DNA from: Cupriavidus basilensis
Lineage (GTDB): Bacteria > Pseudomonadota > Gammaproteobacteria > Burkholderiales > Burkholderiaceae
DNA length: 64,000 nucleotides
Reading direction: 5' to 3'
Assembly (NCBI RefSeq): GCF_008801925.2
Contig: NZ_CP062804.1
Span: 1,488,001 to 1,552,000, forward strand
A model generated the notes under the pieces. That model was not told the DNA's origin. It saw nothing but the letters and a program-made list of their open reading frames with translations, and ran no database searches. The position numbers were made by a program, and so were the translations under genes. This document shows positions 55,304 to 62,196 of the stretch, one piece after another (position 1 is the stretch's first letter; each line of letters begins with the position of its first letter).

Positions 55304-56011
55304 ATGACCGCGTCCACCAATACCGACACACTCCGCCAAGCCCTGCAGGAGCCGCTGCCTTTGCAGCTCGCACCCTTGATGGGCACCGCCTTTGCCGAGG
55401 CGGGCGAGGCAGAGCGGTTTGCCATCTATACGGAACCGCCGGAAGCGCCCGGGCGCGACGAGGTGCTCGCTGCGCTGCGCAGCCATCTCGAGGGGCACGC
55501 CGGCGACGAGCCGGCCGTTGGCGAAGTCCTCGACAGCGAGGACTGGGAGCCGGGCCAGGCATTCGAGATGGACATGGATACCGATGAGGTTTGCGGCCAG
55601 GTGCTGTTTTACCGCCTGATCCTCGCGCGGGACCTGGATCCGGTCGGGTACTGCGCGTTCGAGATCAATGCCGACGAAACCGGCGTGATCTTCGTCACGC
55701 TGGTCGAGTCGTGGATTCGCCCGCAGTACCAGCCGCTTGGCTTGCAGCGCGGCTTTGTGCAACTGCTGGCCAATGCCGTCTATGCCTTGCTGGGCGACCT
55801 GGATGCGCGGCTGCAGGTGGCGGGCGAGCGCAGCGCGTCGTTCGAGGTGTTGCTGGGGCTGGACCAGGCGTCCACTACGGGGGCGGCGCTGCTGCAGTCG
55901 GTCGCCGAGACGCTGAAGGCGTGGACGGTCGCACCGGATGCAGCCGGACGCGAGCCGCTCGCCATTACCAGCGTCCGTGTTTCGGTGCTTCCGGCCAGCT
56001 CGGCGGGTTGA
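55304..56011 (+). CDS. Conserved hypothetical protein (235 residues)
   Basis: A 235-residue acidic, soluble protein of unknown function. An amphipathic helix-forming N-terminus (about 8-35) leads to an acidic middle (VLDSEDWEPGQAFEMDMDTDE, about 75-97) and a beta-rich segment (VLFYRLILARDLDPVGYCAFEIN). No signal peptide, membrane helix or metal motif stands out, and I do not recognise the family. The ATG at 55304 is the best start; an in-frame extension to 55070 crosses the HiPIP promoter region. It is divergent from the HiPIP gene. Confidence 0.6.
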   Translation: MTASTNTDTLRQALQEPLPLQLAPLMGTAFAEAGEAERFAIYTEPPEAPGRDEVLAALRSHLEGHAGDEPAVGEVLDSEDWEPGQAFEMDMDTDEVCGQVLFYRLILARDLDPVGYCAFEINADETGVIFVTLVESWIRPQYQPLGLQRGFVQLLANAVYALLGDLDARLQVAGERSASFEVLLGLDQASTTGAALLQSVAETLKAWTVAPDAAGREPLAITSVRVSVLPASSAG

Positions 56012-56019
56012 CCGGCGTC

Positions 56020-56042
56020 GGCCAGCATGCCGGCTGCTGGCC
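56020..56042 (+). terminator. Stem-loop after the hypothetical gene
   Basis: GGCCAGCA / TGCTGGCC, 8-bp perfect arms and a 7-base loop, 9 bases after the stop of the 235-residue gene. No U-tract follows, so it is a weak or Rho-assisted terminator candidate between two convergent genes. Confidence 0.4.
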
Positions 56043-56121
56043 TAAAGCTTGCCCGGCAGGCAGCAGGGACCGGTCCACCAAGTGTCGCGCCACCACGTGG
56101 CCGCCCATTGGTGGCTTTCGC

Positions 56122-56886
56122 TCAGGTGCGGGTGATCGATGCGCCACCGTCCACCAGGGACGCGGTGCCGGTCACGAAGGCGGAATCGTCGGATGCCAGG
56201 TACAGCACCGACCGGGCCAGTTCGTCTGCGCTGGCCACGCGCTTCAGGGCGTGGAGGTTGGTGATAAATGACTGGGACTCCGCCGTGCTGTTCATGCTGC
56301 GGTACATGTCGGTGTCCACCGCCCCGGGCAATATCGCATTGACACGCACCCCTTGCGGCCCGAACTCGGCGGCCAGCGCCTGGGTTAGGCCGATCAGCCC
56401 CGATTTGCTCGCCGCGTAGGCTGCCACACCGGGGAACGCAAAGCTGTAGCCGACGAACGTCGAGGTGAAGATGACCGAGCCGCCGCCGTTCTTGAGCATT
56501 TGCGCGATCTGATGCTTGGCGCCGAGGAAGGAGCCTGTCAGGTTGATCGCGATGGCGTCATTCCAGCCCGCTTCGGAAACACTGGTGCTGGGGCCTGATT
56601 CGCCCAGCGTGCCCGCGTTGTTGAACGCGACATCCAGCCTGCCGTAGCGCTCGACCGCCAGCGCGACCAGCGCCTTGGCATAGTCCTCCGCTCGCACATC
56701 GCCAGCCAACGCGATGGCGTCGCCACCGGCCGCGCGGATCTGCGCGGCCAGTTCGTCCAGCTCGGCCTCGCGCCGCGCGCCGATGACAACCTTGGCGCCC
56801 TGGGCGGCAAACAGCTTTGCCGTAGCGAATCCGATGCCGCCGCTGGCACCGGTGACGATGGCGACCTTTCCGGCCAGGCGTTCCAT
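56122..56886 (-). CDS. Short-chain dehydrogenase/reductase (SDR)
   Basis: A 254-residue classical SDR oxidoreductase. The cofactor motif TGASGGIG (TGxxxGxG, about 12-19), NNAG (about 89-92), the catalytic Ser in SVIFTSTFVG (about 140) and Tyr-Lys in AAYAASKSG (Y157 region, K161) are all intact. The residues after the Rossmann motif (GARREAELD) favour NADP(H). Substrate unknown; SDRs of this subtype act on sugars, ketones or steroids. ATG 56886 has a GGGAG site. It faces away from the tandem-repeat region and has no partner gene. Confidence 0.93.
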   Translation of the reverse strand: MERLAGKVAIVTGASGGIGFATAKLFAAQGAKVVIGARREAELDELAAQIRAAGGDAIALAGDVRAEDYAKALVALAVERYGRLDVAFNNAGTLGESGPSTSVSEAGWNDAIAINLTGSFLGAKHQIAQMLKNGGGSVIFTSTFVGYSFAFPGVAAYAASKSGLIGLTQALAAEFGPQGVRVNAILPGAVDTDMYRSMNSTAESQSFITNLHALKRVASADELARSVLYLASDDSAFVTGTASLVDGGASITRT

Positions 56887-57196
56887 GGTGGTTCTCCCTT
56901 CTTGCGTTAGGCGCATGCGGATCGCGCGTGGTTAAACGAGTATGGTTGCCAAAAGCGATTTCCAACAGGGCCGGATCACAAAATTCACACAAGCGCATGA
57001 GGCCATGCTGGCGCTGAAGTGCGCGCTGCCGCGTAAGAAAAGCCTGGCTCGTTTGAAAAGAGTTCCTATATTAGTAAGGCTCAAAGCATGGGGCGTGCTT
57101 GGCATCGCTTCATGCACGCACGTGGGCGCTGTAGCCGCGACGCGAATCCAAGGCAAGGGCGCCACGCGTCCTCAATCGAGCCGTACGTCCGTATCG

Positions 57197-57304
57197 GAGT
57201 AACACTACGAGTAACACTACGAGTAACACTACGAGTAACACTACGAGTAACACTACGAGTAACACTACGAGTAACACTACGAGTAACACTACGAGTAACA
57301 CTAC
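57197..57304. repeat. Tandem repeat, nine 12-bp units
   Basis: Nine exact copies of GAGTAACACTAC in a row (108 bp), with a sharp end on both sides. The unit is AT-richer than the surroundings. Because 12 is a multiple of 3, all frames through it stay open (VTLR repeated on one strand), but no credible gene covers it. It lies directly upstream of decayed hydrolase coding sequence. Confidence 0.97.
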
Positions 57305-57313
57305 GGAATCTAC

Positions 57314-57429
57314 ATGGTGGCTGACGCCTCGGGCGGCACTTCCAAGGAAGCACACGACTACCCCATGCAACGCATGGTCCAGGCCGGCGTCGTCCCCGTG
57401 ACCTGGTCGTTGCCATCGACCGGAGCCTC
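57314..57429 (+). pseudogene. Remnant of a YcaC-type cysteine hydrolase
   Basis: The frame from 57314 reads VADASGGTSKEAHD, then MQRMVQAGVVPVTW. That is the signature C-terminal third of isochorismatase-like YcaC hydrolases, but there is no upstream part: the tandem repeat replaces it, and the frame then continues into unrelated sequence. I infer a truncated gene whose start was lost. Confidence 0.65.
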
Positions 57430-57432
57430 GCC

Positions 57433-57696
57433 ATGGATGCTACCGCCAGGCCCGAACTGATTCTGATGAACGGGCGCTTTGCCACGCTTGACCGCGCCAA
57501 CCCGTAGGCCGATGCCGTTGCCATCCGGGATGGCAAGTTCGTTGCCGTGGGTACGCGGCAGGATGTGATGGCACTGGCGCACAGCCGCACCCAGGTGATC
57601 GCTCCTGCTTGGCGTTCTGATCTGATGGCCGGGAACAACCCTTTGTCCCGCACTACCATCCTGAACGGCGGCTACTTCCAGGGAGAAGCACCATGA
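57433..57696 (+). pseudogene. Decayed amidohydrolase with in-frame stop and deletion
   Basis: From ATG 57433 the frame encodes an amidohydrolase N-terminus (ELILMNGRFATLD, near residues 8-20), broken by TAG at 57505-57507, and continues after it with ADAVAIRDGKFVAVG, the usual second strand. It then jumps to a C-terminal-looking tail (LNGGYFQGEAP), stopping at TGA 57694-57696, which overlaps the XapX start (ATGA). A protein of this family has 400-600 residues, so most of the middle is missing. The nonsense codon and large deletion mark a pseudogene; that the tail belongs to the same gene is inferred. Confidence 0.6.
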
Positions 57697-57980
57697 AGCT
57701 GTTTCTTGTTTCGTTCGGCGCGGGGATTCTGGTTGGCATCATCTATGCGCTGTTGCAGGTCCGCTCGCCGGCCCCGCCAGCCATTGCCTTGATCGGGCTG
57801 CTGGGGATGCTGATTGGCGAGCAGGTGGTGCCTACCGCGAAGCGCTTGATGGCCGGTGAGCCGATCACCGTCGCGTGGTTCCGCTCCGAGTGCGTGCCCA
57901 AGATCAGTGGTGCGCCGGCTGCGCCGGCACAGGGGGCGGCGGCAACGGTGGCCAGCACGGGGGACAAGAACGGTACGTAG
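57693..57980 (+). CDS. XapX-domain small membrane protein
   Basis: A 95-residue protein. Residues 1-50 form two membrane helices with the XapX/DUF1427 pattern (FGAGILVGIIYALLQVRSPAPPAIALIG LLGML, quoted as the short signature RSPAPPA), and a polar tail follows. ATG 57693 has GGGAG upstream and overlaps the amidohydrolase remnant's stop. In other genomes XapX genes sit next to YcaC-like hydrolases and amidohydrolases, so this is the surviving last member of a decayed operon. Function unknown. Confidence 0.85.
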   Translation: MKLFLVSFGAGILVGIIYALLQVRSPAPPAIALIGLLGMLIGEQVVPTAKRLMAGEPITVAWFRSECVPKISGAPAAPAQGAAATVASTGDKNGT

Positions 57981-58051
57981 GTGCCGGCCCACGCGGGGAG
58001 GGGCATGGCGCCAGGACCTGGACTGATGCCCCGGCTTGCCCTTCTTCAGCG

Positions 58052-58270
58052 CTATATCGAGCGAGGCTCATGCCGGAAGCTGCTGCGGGTACGGATTTGT
58101 CCGTCCAGTCCATGGATCAACAACTCGACCTGCTCGCGCTGGGCGTCGCGCGTGCCCGCCGCCACGGCGTCTTCCTGCGACGCGTGATGCGAGTTGGCAT
58201 AGCGCGCGCCCTCCTGGATCACGTCCCAGCCAGAACCATGCGGCAAGACGTGGATGTTATGGGCTGTCAT
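58052..58270 (-). CDS. DUF2188 domain protein
   Basis: A 72-residue soluble protein with the DUF2188 pattern: NIHVLPHGSGWDVIQEGA at the start, then a helical ASQEDAVAAGTRDAQREQVELLIHG segment and GLDGQIRTRSSFRHEP at the end. ATG 58270 has CAGGAGA upstream. Such small proteins are frequent in Burkholderiales, often linked with stress response; their role is unknown. Confidence 0.8.
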   Translation of the reverse strand: MTAHNIHVLPHGSGWDVIQEGARYANSHHASQEDAVAAGTRDAQREQVELLIHGLDGQIRTRSSFRHEPRSI

Positions 58271-58355
58271 GACGATCTCCTGTGGCTTCTAGCTGATAGC
58301 GGCTGACTCCATTCTGGTCCAGTGCCAGCACAGCGCTATCGGAGACCGTCTGACT

Positions 58356-59081
58356 TTAATCGTTGTGGGCGGGCGGGTCGCCGACCGGATCCGGATGGAT
58401 CTGCATGATGGCGTCGCGCTTTTCCAGCAGGTGGCGCTTGAGGATGGCGCCCAGCAGCTTGCCGTCACGGGCCTCCAGCGCCTTGATCATGTCTTCGTGA
58501 TCATGCACGGCGCGGTCCCACTTGTCCGTCTGGTGGTTGGAGCGAAAGCGCAGCGCCTTCAGGCGGCGGTTGATGCCCTGGTAGGTCTGGCGCAGCGCGG
58601 TGTTGCGCGCCGCCTCGTTGATGCGGTCGTGGATTTCCTGGTTGCGGCTGTAGTAGCCCGGCAGGTCGTTCTGCACGCGGCAGGCCAGCATCGAATAATG
58701 CAGCGCCTTGATCTCGGCCAGCTCGGCCGGCGTGATGCGCTCGCAAGCCAGCTCGCCCGAGAAGGCTTCCAGACCGCTCATCAGTTCGAACGTCTCCCAG
58801 ACTTCGGCCTCCGTCATGCGCGAGACGCTGGCGCCCCGGTTGGGCGAGATCTCGATCAGCCCCTCCGCCGCCAGCACCTTGAACGCCTCGCGCAGCGGCG
58901 TGCGGGAGATGCCCAGCGTTTCACATAGCTCACGTTCGTTGAGCTTCATGCCCGGGGACAGCACGCCTTCCACGATGAACTTGCGCAGGTGGTCGACCAC
59001 CGTGTCGTGCAGCCGCTGGCGCTCGACCTTGGGGAGGACCGCGGCAGGGCGCGTGAGGTCGCTGCCAGATGGATTCTGCAT
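58356..59081 (-). CDS. GntR-family (FadR/FCD) transcriptional regulator
   Basis: A 241-residue regulator. The winged helix-turn-helix is at about 20-85 (LRKFIVEGVLSPGMKLNERELCETLGISRTPLREAFK, with RTPLREA as the recognition signature), and an all-helical FCD effector domain is at about 95-225, with metal-ligand-type His and Asp. It is divergent from the aminotransferase gene. A motif shared by both promoters, TTTGAATGCARAAT, overlaps its own start codon, so it likely represses itself and the operon until a hydroxy or keto acid binds. Confidence 0.92.
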   Translation of the reverse strand: MQNPSGSDLTRPAAVLPKVERQRLHDTVVDHLRKFIVEGVLSPGMKLNERELCETLGISRTPLREAFKVLAAEGLIEISPNRGASVSRMTEAEVWETFELMSGLEAFSGELACERITPAELAEIKALHYSMLACRVQNDLPGYYSRNQEIHDRINEAARNTALRQTYQGINRRLKALRFRSNHQTDKWDRAVHDHEDMIKALEARDGKLLGAILKRHLLEKRDAIMQIHPDPVGDPPAHND

Positions 59082-59086
59082 TCAAA
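59073..59086 (-). promoter_or_regulatory. Probable operator over the GntR start codon
   Basis: On the minus strand TTTGAATGCAGAAT. The central ATG is the regulator gene's start codon (59081). It matches, in 13 of 14 bases, the site at 59211 in front of the aminotransferase gene. Confidence 0.5.
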
Positions 59087-59210
59087 GTCCTTATCTTTGC
59101 GTTTTTCGCATTCTACTGCATCTCCTGGCAGGCACCAAAATTCGGGGTAAACACCCAGTATTCATGCCAAAACAGCCCTTGGAGGTGGTGCGTTTTGTCT
59201 GCTAAAGTAT

Positions 59211-59228
59211 TTTGAATGCAAAATGCAT
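59211..59228 (+). promoter_or_regulatory. Probable operator, ATGCA-AAA-TGCAT
   Basis: TTTGAATGCAAAAT (59211-59224) overlaps the palindrome ATGCA-AAA-TGCAT (59216-59228), 23 bases before the aminotransferase start. The position between the divergent GntR and aminotransferase genes suits a GntR/FCD binding site. Confidence 0.55.
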
Positions 59229-59251
59229 AATTCACCAAGGAGGGACAACTT

Positions 59252-60472
59252 ATGATCAAACTCGACTTCCACCCCGCCGGCCGCCACTTCCTGCAGATCC
59301 CCGGCCCGAGTCCTGTGCCCGACCGGATCCTGCGTGCCATGAGCTACCCGACCATTGACCACCGTGGCCCGGAGTTCGGCGCGCTGGGCCGCAAGGTGCT
59401 GGCGGACATCAAGAAGATCTTCAAGACCGAGCAGCCGGTCATCATCTATCCGGCCTCTGGCACCGGCGCCTGGGAGGCCGCGCTGACCAACACGCTGAGC
59501 CCCGGCGACACAGTGCTGATGTTCGAGACGGGTCACTTCGCCACGCTGTGGAAAAAGATGGCGGAAGCGCTCGGCTTGAAGCCGGAATTTCTCGGGCTGC
59601 CCGGCATCGAGGGTTGGCGCCGTGGCGTGCAGGCCGACATGATCGAAGCCCGCCTGCGCGCCGACAGCGCGCACGCCATCAAGGCGGTGTGCGTGGTGCA
59701 CAACGAGACCTCGACCGGCGTGACCTCCGACATCGCCGCGGTGCGCCGCGCCATCGACGCGGCCGGCCACCCGGCGCTGCTGCTGGTGGACACCATCTCC
59801 GGCCTGGCCTCGGCGGACTACCGCCATGACGAGTGGGGCGTGGACGTGACCGTATCGGGCTCGCAGAAGGGGCTGATGCTGCCGCCGGGGATCAGCTTCA
59901 ATGCGCTGTCGCCCAAGGCCATCGCGGCCAGCAAGGGGGCAAAGCTGCCGCGCGCGTTCTGGGCCTGGGACGAGATCATCGAAGCCAACAAGAACGGCTA
60001 CTGGCCGTACACGCCGAACACCAATCTGCTCTATGGCCTGTCCGAGGCGCTGGACATGATCCTGGAGGAGGGCCTGGACAACGTCTTCGCGCGGCACCAG
60101 CGGCTGGCCGAAGCCACCCGCCGCGCGGTGCGGGCCTGGGGCCTGGAGATCCAGTGTGCGGATGCTTCCGTGTACAGCCCCGTGCTGACGGGCGTGATGA
60201 TGCCCGACGGCGTGGATGCCGACGACGTGCGCAAGCGCATCTATGAACGCTTCGACATGTCGCTGGGACAGGCGCTGGGCAAGATACGCGGCAAGATGTT
60301 CCGCATCGGGCATCTCGGCGACTGTAACGACCTCACGCTGATGGCCACGCTGTCCGGCTGCGAAATGGGGCTGAAGCTCGCCGGCGTGCCGGTGGCGGAC
60401 AGCGGTGTCGTGGCGGCGATGGAGTACCTGGCATCGCATGCGGATAGGCCGGTGCTGAAGGCCGCGGCATAA
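59252..60472 (+). CDS. Serine-glyoxylate-type PLP aminotransferase
   Basis: A 406-residue class V PLP aminotransferase. The start (FLQIPGPSPVPDRILRAMS) and HRGPEF near 37 are typical of alanine/serine-glyoxylate and purine-catabolic aminotransferases, and the PLP Lys lies in GSQKGLMLPPG near 206. Serine:glyoxylate transamination giving hydroxypyruvate and glycine is the most likely reaction; PucG-type ureidoglycine use is an alternative. ATG 59252 has an excellent AAGGAGGG site. It is the first gene of an operon with an MFS transporter and a GlcD-type oxidase, a plausible route for glycolate, glyoxylate or another 2-hydroxy acid. Confidence 0.9.
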   Translation: MIKLDFHPAGRHFLQIPGPSPVPDRILRAMSYPTIDHRGPEFGALGRKVLADIKKIFKTEQPVIIYPASGTGAWEAALTNTLSPGDTVLMFETGHFATLWKKMAEALGLKPEFLGLPGIEGWRRGVQADMIEARLRADSAHAIKAVCVVHNETSTGVTSDIAAVRRAIDAAGHPALLLVDTISGLASADYRHDEWGVDVTVSGSQKGLMLPPGISFNALSPKAIAASKGAKLPRAFWAWDEIIEANKNGYWPYTPNTNLLYGLSEALDMILEEGLDNVFARHQRLAEATRRAVRAWGLEIQCADASVYSPVLTGVMMPDGVDADDVRKRIYERFDMSLGQALGKIRGKMFRIGHLGDCNDLTLMATLSGCEMGLKLAGVPVADSGVVAAMEYLASHADRPVLKAAA

Positions 60473-60718
60473 GCCAGTGCGGGAGGCCGGGCGGCCTTGC
60501 TGAACCGCGCAACGCAGTAACAAGCGAGCAAGTGCAAGCAGGCATGGCTTGCCCCCTGGGGTGAGGCCAGGCAGAGGTGTTGCCCATTTTTGCCGTTCGG
60601 CAGCCATGCCAACGCCTGTGCGCAGTAGCGGGAACCGGCCATAGAGCCGGCCGCGATGAATTTGCCCTGGCCCCGGCGCTCCGCCGGGCGGGCAGGAACA
60701 ACACAATGGAGACAGACC

Positions 60719-61987
60719 ATGAAGCGCCTGCGTGCAACCAGCGTCGTGCTGGGGATGCTATGCATCATGTATTTCATCACCTACCTGGACCGCGTCAATG
60801 TGAGCACAGCCGCGGCCGGCTTTGGCCAGGAGTTCAACCTCAGCAAGACCGAGATCGGCCTGGTGTTTTCCGCCTTTGCCTATCCCTACCTGGTGTTCCA
60901 GATCATCGGCGGCTGGGTGAGCGACCGGTTCGGCGCCAAGCGCACCCTGATGGTCTGCGGCGTGTTGTGGGCCGTCGCCACGTTGCTCACGGGCTTTGCC
61001 GGCGGTCTGGTTTCCCTGCTCGCCGCGCGCTTGCTGCTGGGCCTGGGCGAGGGCGCTACCTTTCCTGCTGCCACCGCCGCCATGGCACGCTGGGTGCCCA
61101 AGGAAAAGCGCGGCTTCGCGCAGGGCATCACCCATGCCTGCGCCCGGGTCGGCAACGCCGTGGCCCCGGCCGCGGTCGTTGCCATCATGGCGGTCTACGG
61201 CTGGCGCGAGTCATTCTATATCTGCGGCGCGATCAGTCTGGTCTGGGTGGCGCTGTGGGCGGTGACCTTCACCGAGCATCCGAAGGACCATCCCCGCATG
61301 ACCCCGGCAGAACTCGAGACGCTGCCCACCCCCAGGAAGAAAGCTGCCAGCGTGCCCTGGCGCCGCTTGTTCAAGCGCATGGCCCCTGTCACCATCGTCT
61401 ACTTCTGCTACGGCTGGACCCTGTGGTTGTTCCTGAGCTGGATTCCGCAGTACTTCCTGCATAGCTACGACCTGGACCTGAAGAAGTCCGCCATCTTTGC
61501 CTCCGCCGTATTCTTTGCCGGCGTGATCGGCGACACCCTGGGCGGCATTGTCACCGACAAGCTCTACGACCGCACCGGCAGCCTGAAACGCGCGCGCAGC
61601 GGGATGGTGGCGGTCTGCATGCTGCTGACCATGTTGTCGCTGCTTCCCCTGCTGTTTACGCACAACCTCTATGTCTCGATGGCTTGCCTGGCTGCCGGCT
61701 TCTTCTTTGCCGAGATGACGATCGGGCCGATGTGGGCGATTCCCATGGACATCGCGCCGGAGCATTCCGGCACCGCGAGCGGGATGATGAACTCCGGCTC
61801 GGCGCTGGCCGCGATCATCTCGCCGGTGCTCTCGGGCTACCTGATCGACCGCTTCGGCAGCTGGGAGCTGCCCTTTATCGGCAGCATGGTGCTGATGGGC
61901 ATCGGCGTGATCCTGGCCTTGCGCATGCAGCCGGAGAGCAAGTTCGAAGCCGAGCCCGCGGAAGCCGCGAAGCCGTTGCGCGCCTGA
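60719..61987 (+). CDS. MFS transporter, anion:cation symporter (ACS) type
   Basis: A 422-residue 12-helix MFS protein of the ACS family (glucarate, tartrate and hexuronate-type porters). The helix 1 segment FITYLDRVNVSTAA (about 20-33) is the family signature, and GWVSDRFGAKRTLM in the 2-3 loop is motif A. The frame extends to 60656, but ATG 60719 has GGAGA upstream and starts close to helix 1. Its place between the aminotransferase and the FAD oxidase suggests it imports their organic acid substrate. The gap to the aminotransferase is 246 bases, G+C-rich and without a recognised gene. Confidence 0.9.
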   Translation: MKRLRATSVVLGMLCIMYFITYLDRVNVSTAAAGFGQEFNLSKTEIGLVFSAFAYPYLVFQIIGGWVSDRFGAKRTLMVCGVLWAVATLLTGFAGGLVSLLAARLLLGLGEGATFPAATAAMARWVPKEKRGFAQGITHACARVGNAVAPAAVVAIMAVYGWRESFYICGAISLVWVALWAVTFTEHPKDHPRMTPAELETLPTPRKKAASVPWRRLFKRMAPVTIVYFCYGWTLWLFLSWIPQYFLHSYDLDLKKSAIFASAVFFAGVIGDTLGGIVTDKLYDRTGSLKRARSGMVAVCMLLTMLSLLPLLFTHNLYVSMACLAAGFFFAEMTIGPMWAIPMDIAPEHSGTASGMMNSGSALAAIISPVLSGYLIDRFGSWELPFIGSMVLMGIGVILALRMQPESKFEAEPAEAAKPLRA

Positions 61988-62196
61988 GCCACGCAGACCT
62001 GCCAACCGACATGCAATCCATGCGCCAGCTCTATGCCCATCTCTATCCCTCGCCGGGTCGTACACGGGCATGCATGTTCCCGCCCGGGCGGGCGTGGCGC
62101 TGGGCCGGATCGCCGGCCTGCCGCCGGTTGAACCGATCCTCGCATGACACGGCGCGCCGGCACGGCACCGCTCCACACAAGCCCTGGTAGAAAGCC

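Noticed and set aside
57088..57370. ORFs encoding VTLR or VLLV repeats
   Set aside because: They exist only because the 12-bp unit keeps all frames open; no start signal or protein family supports them.
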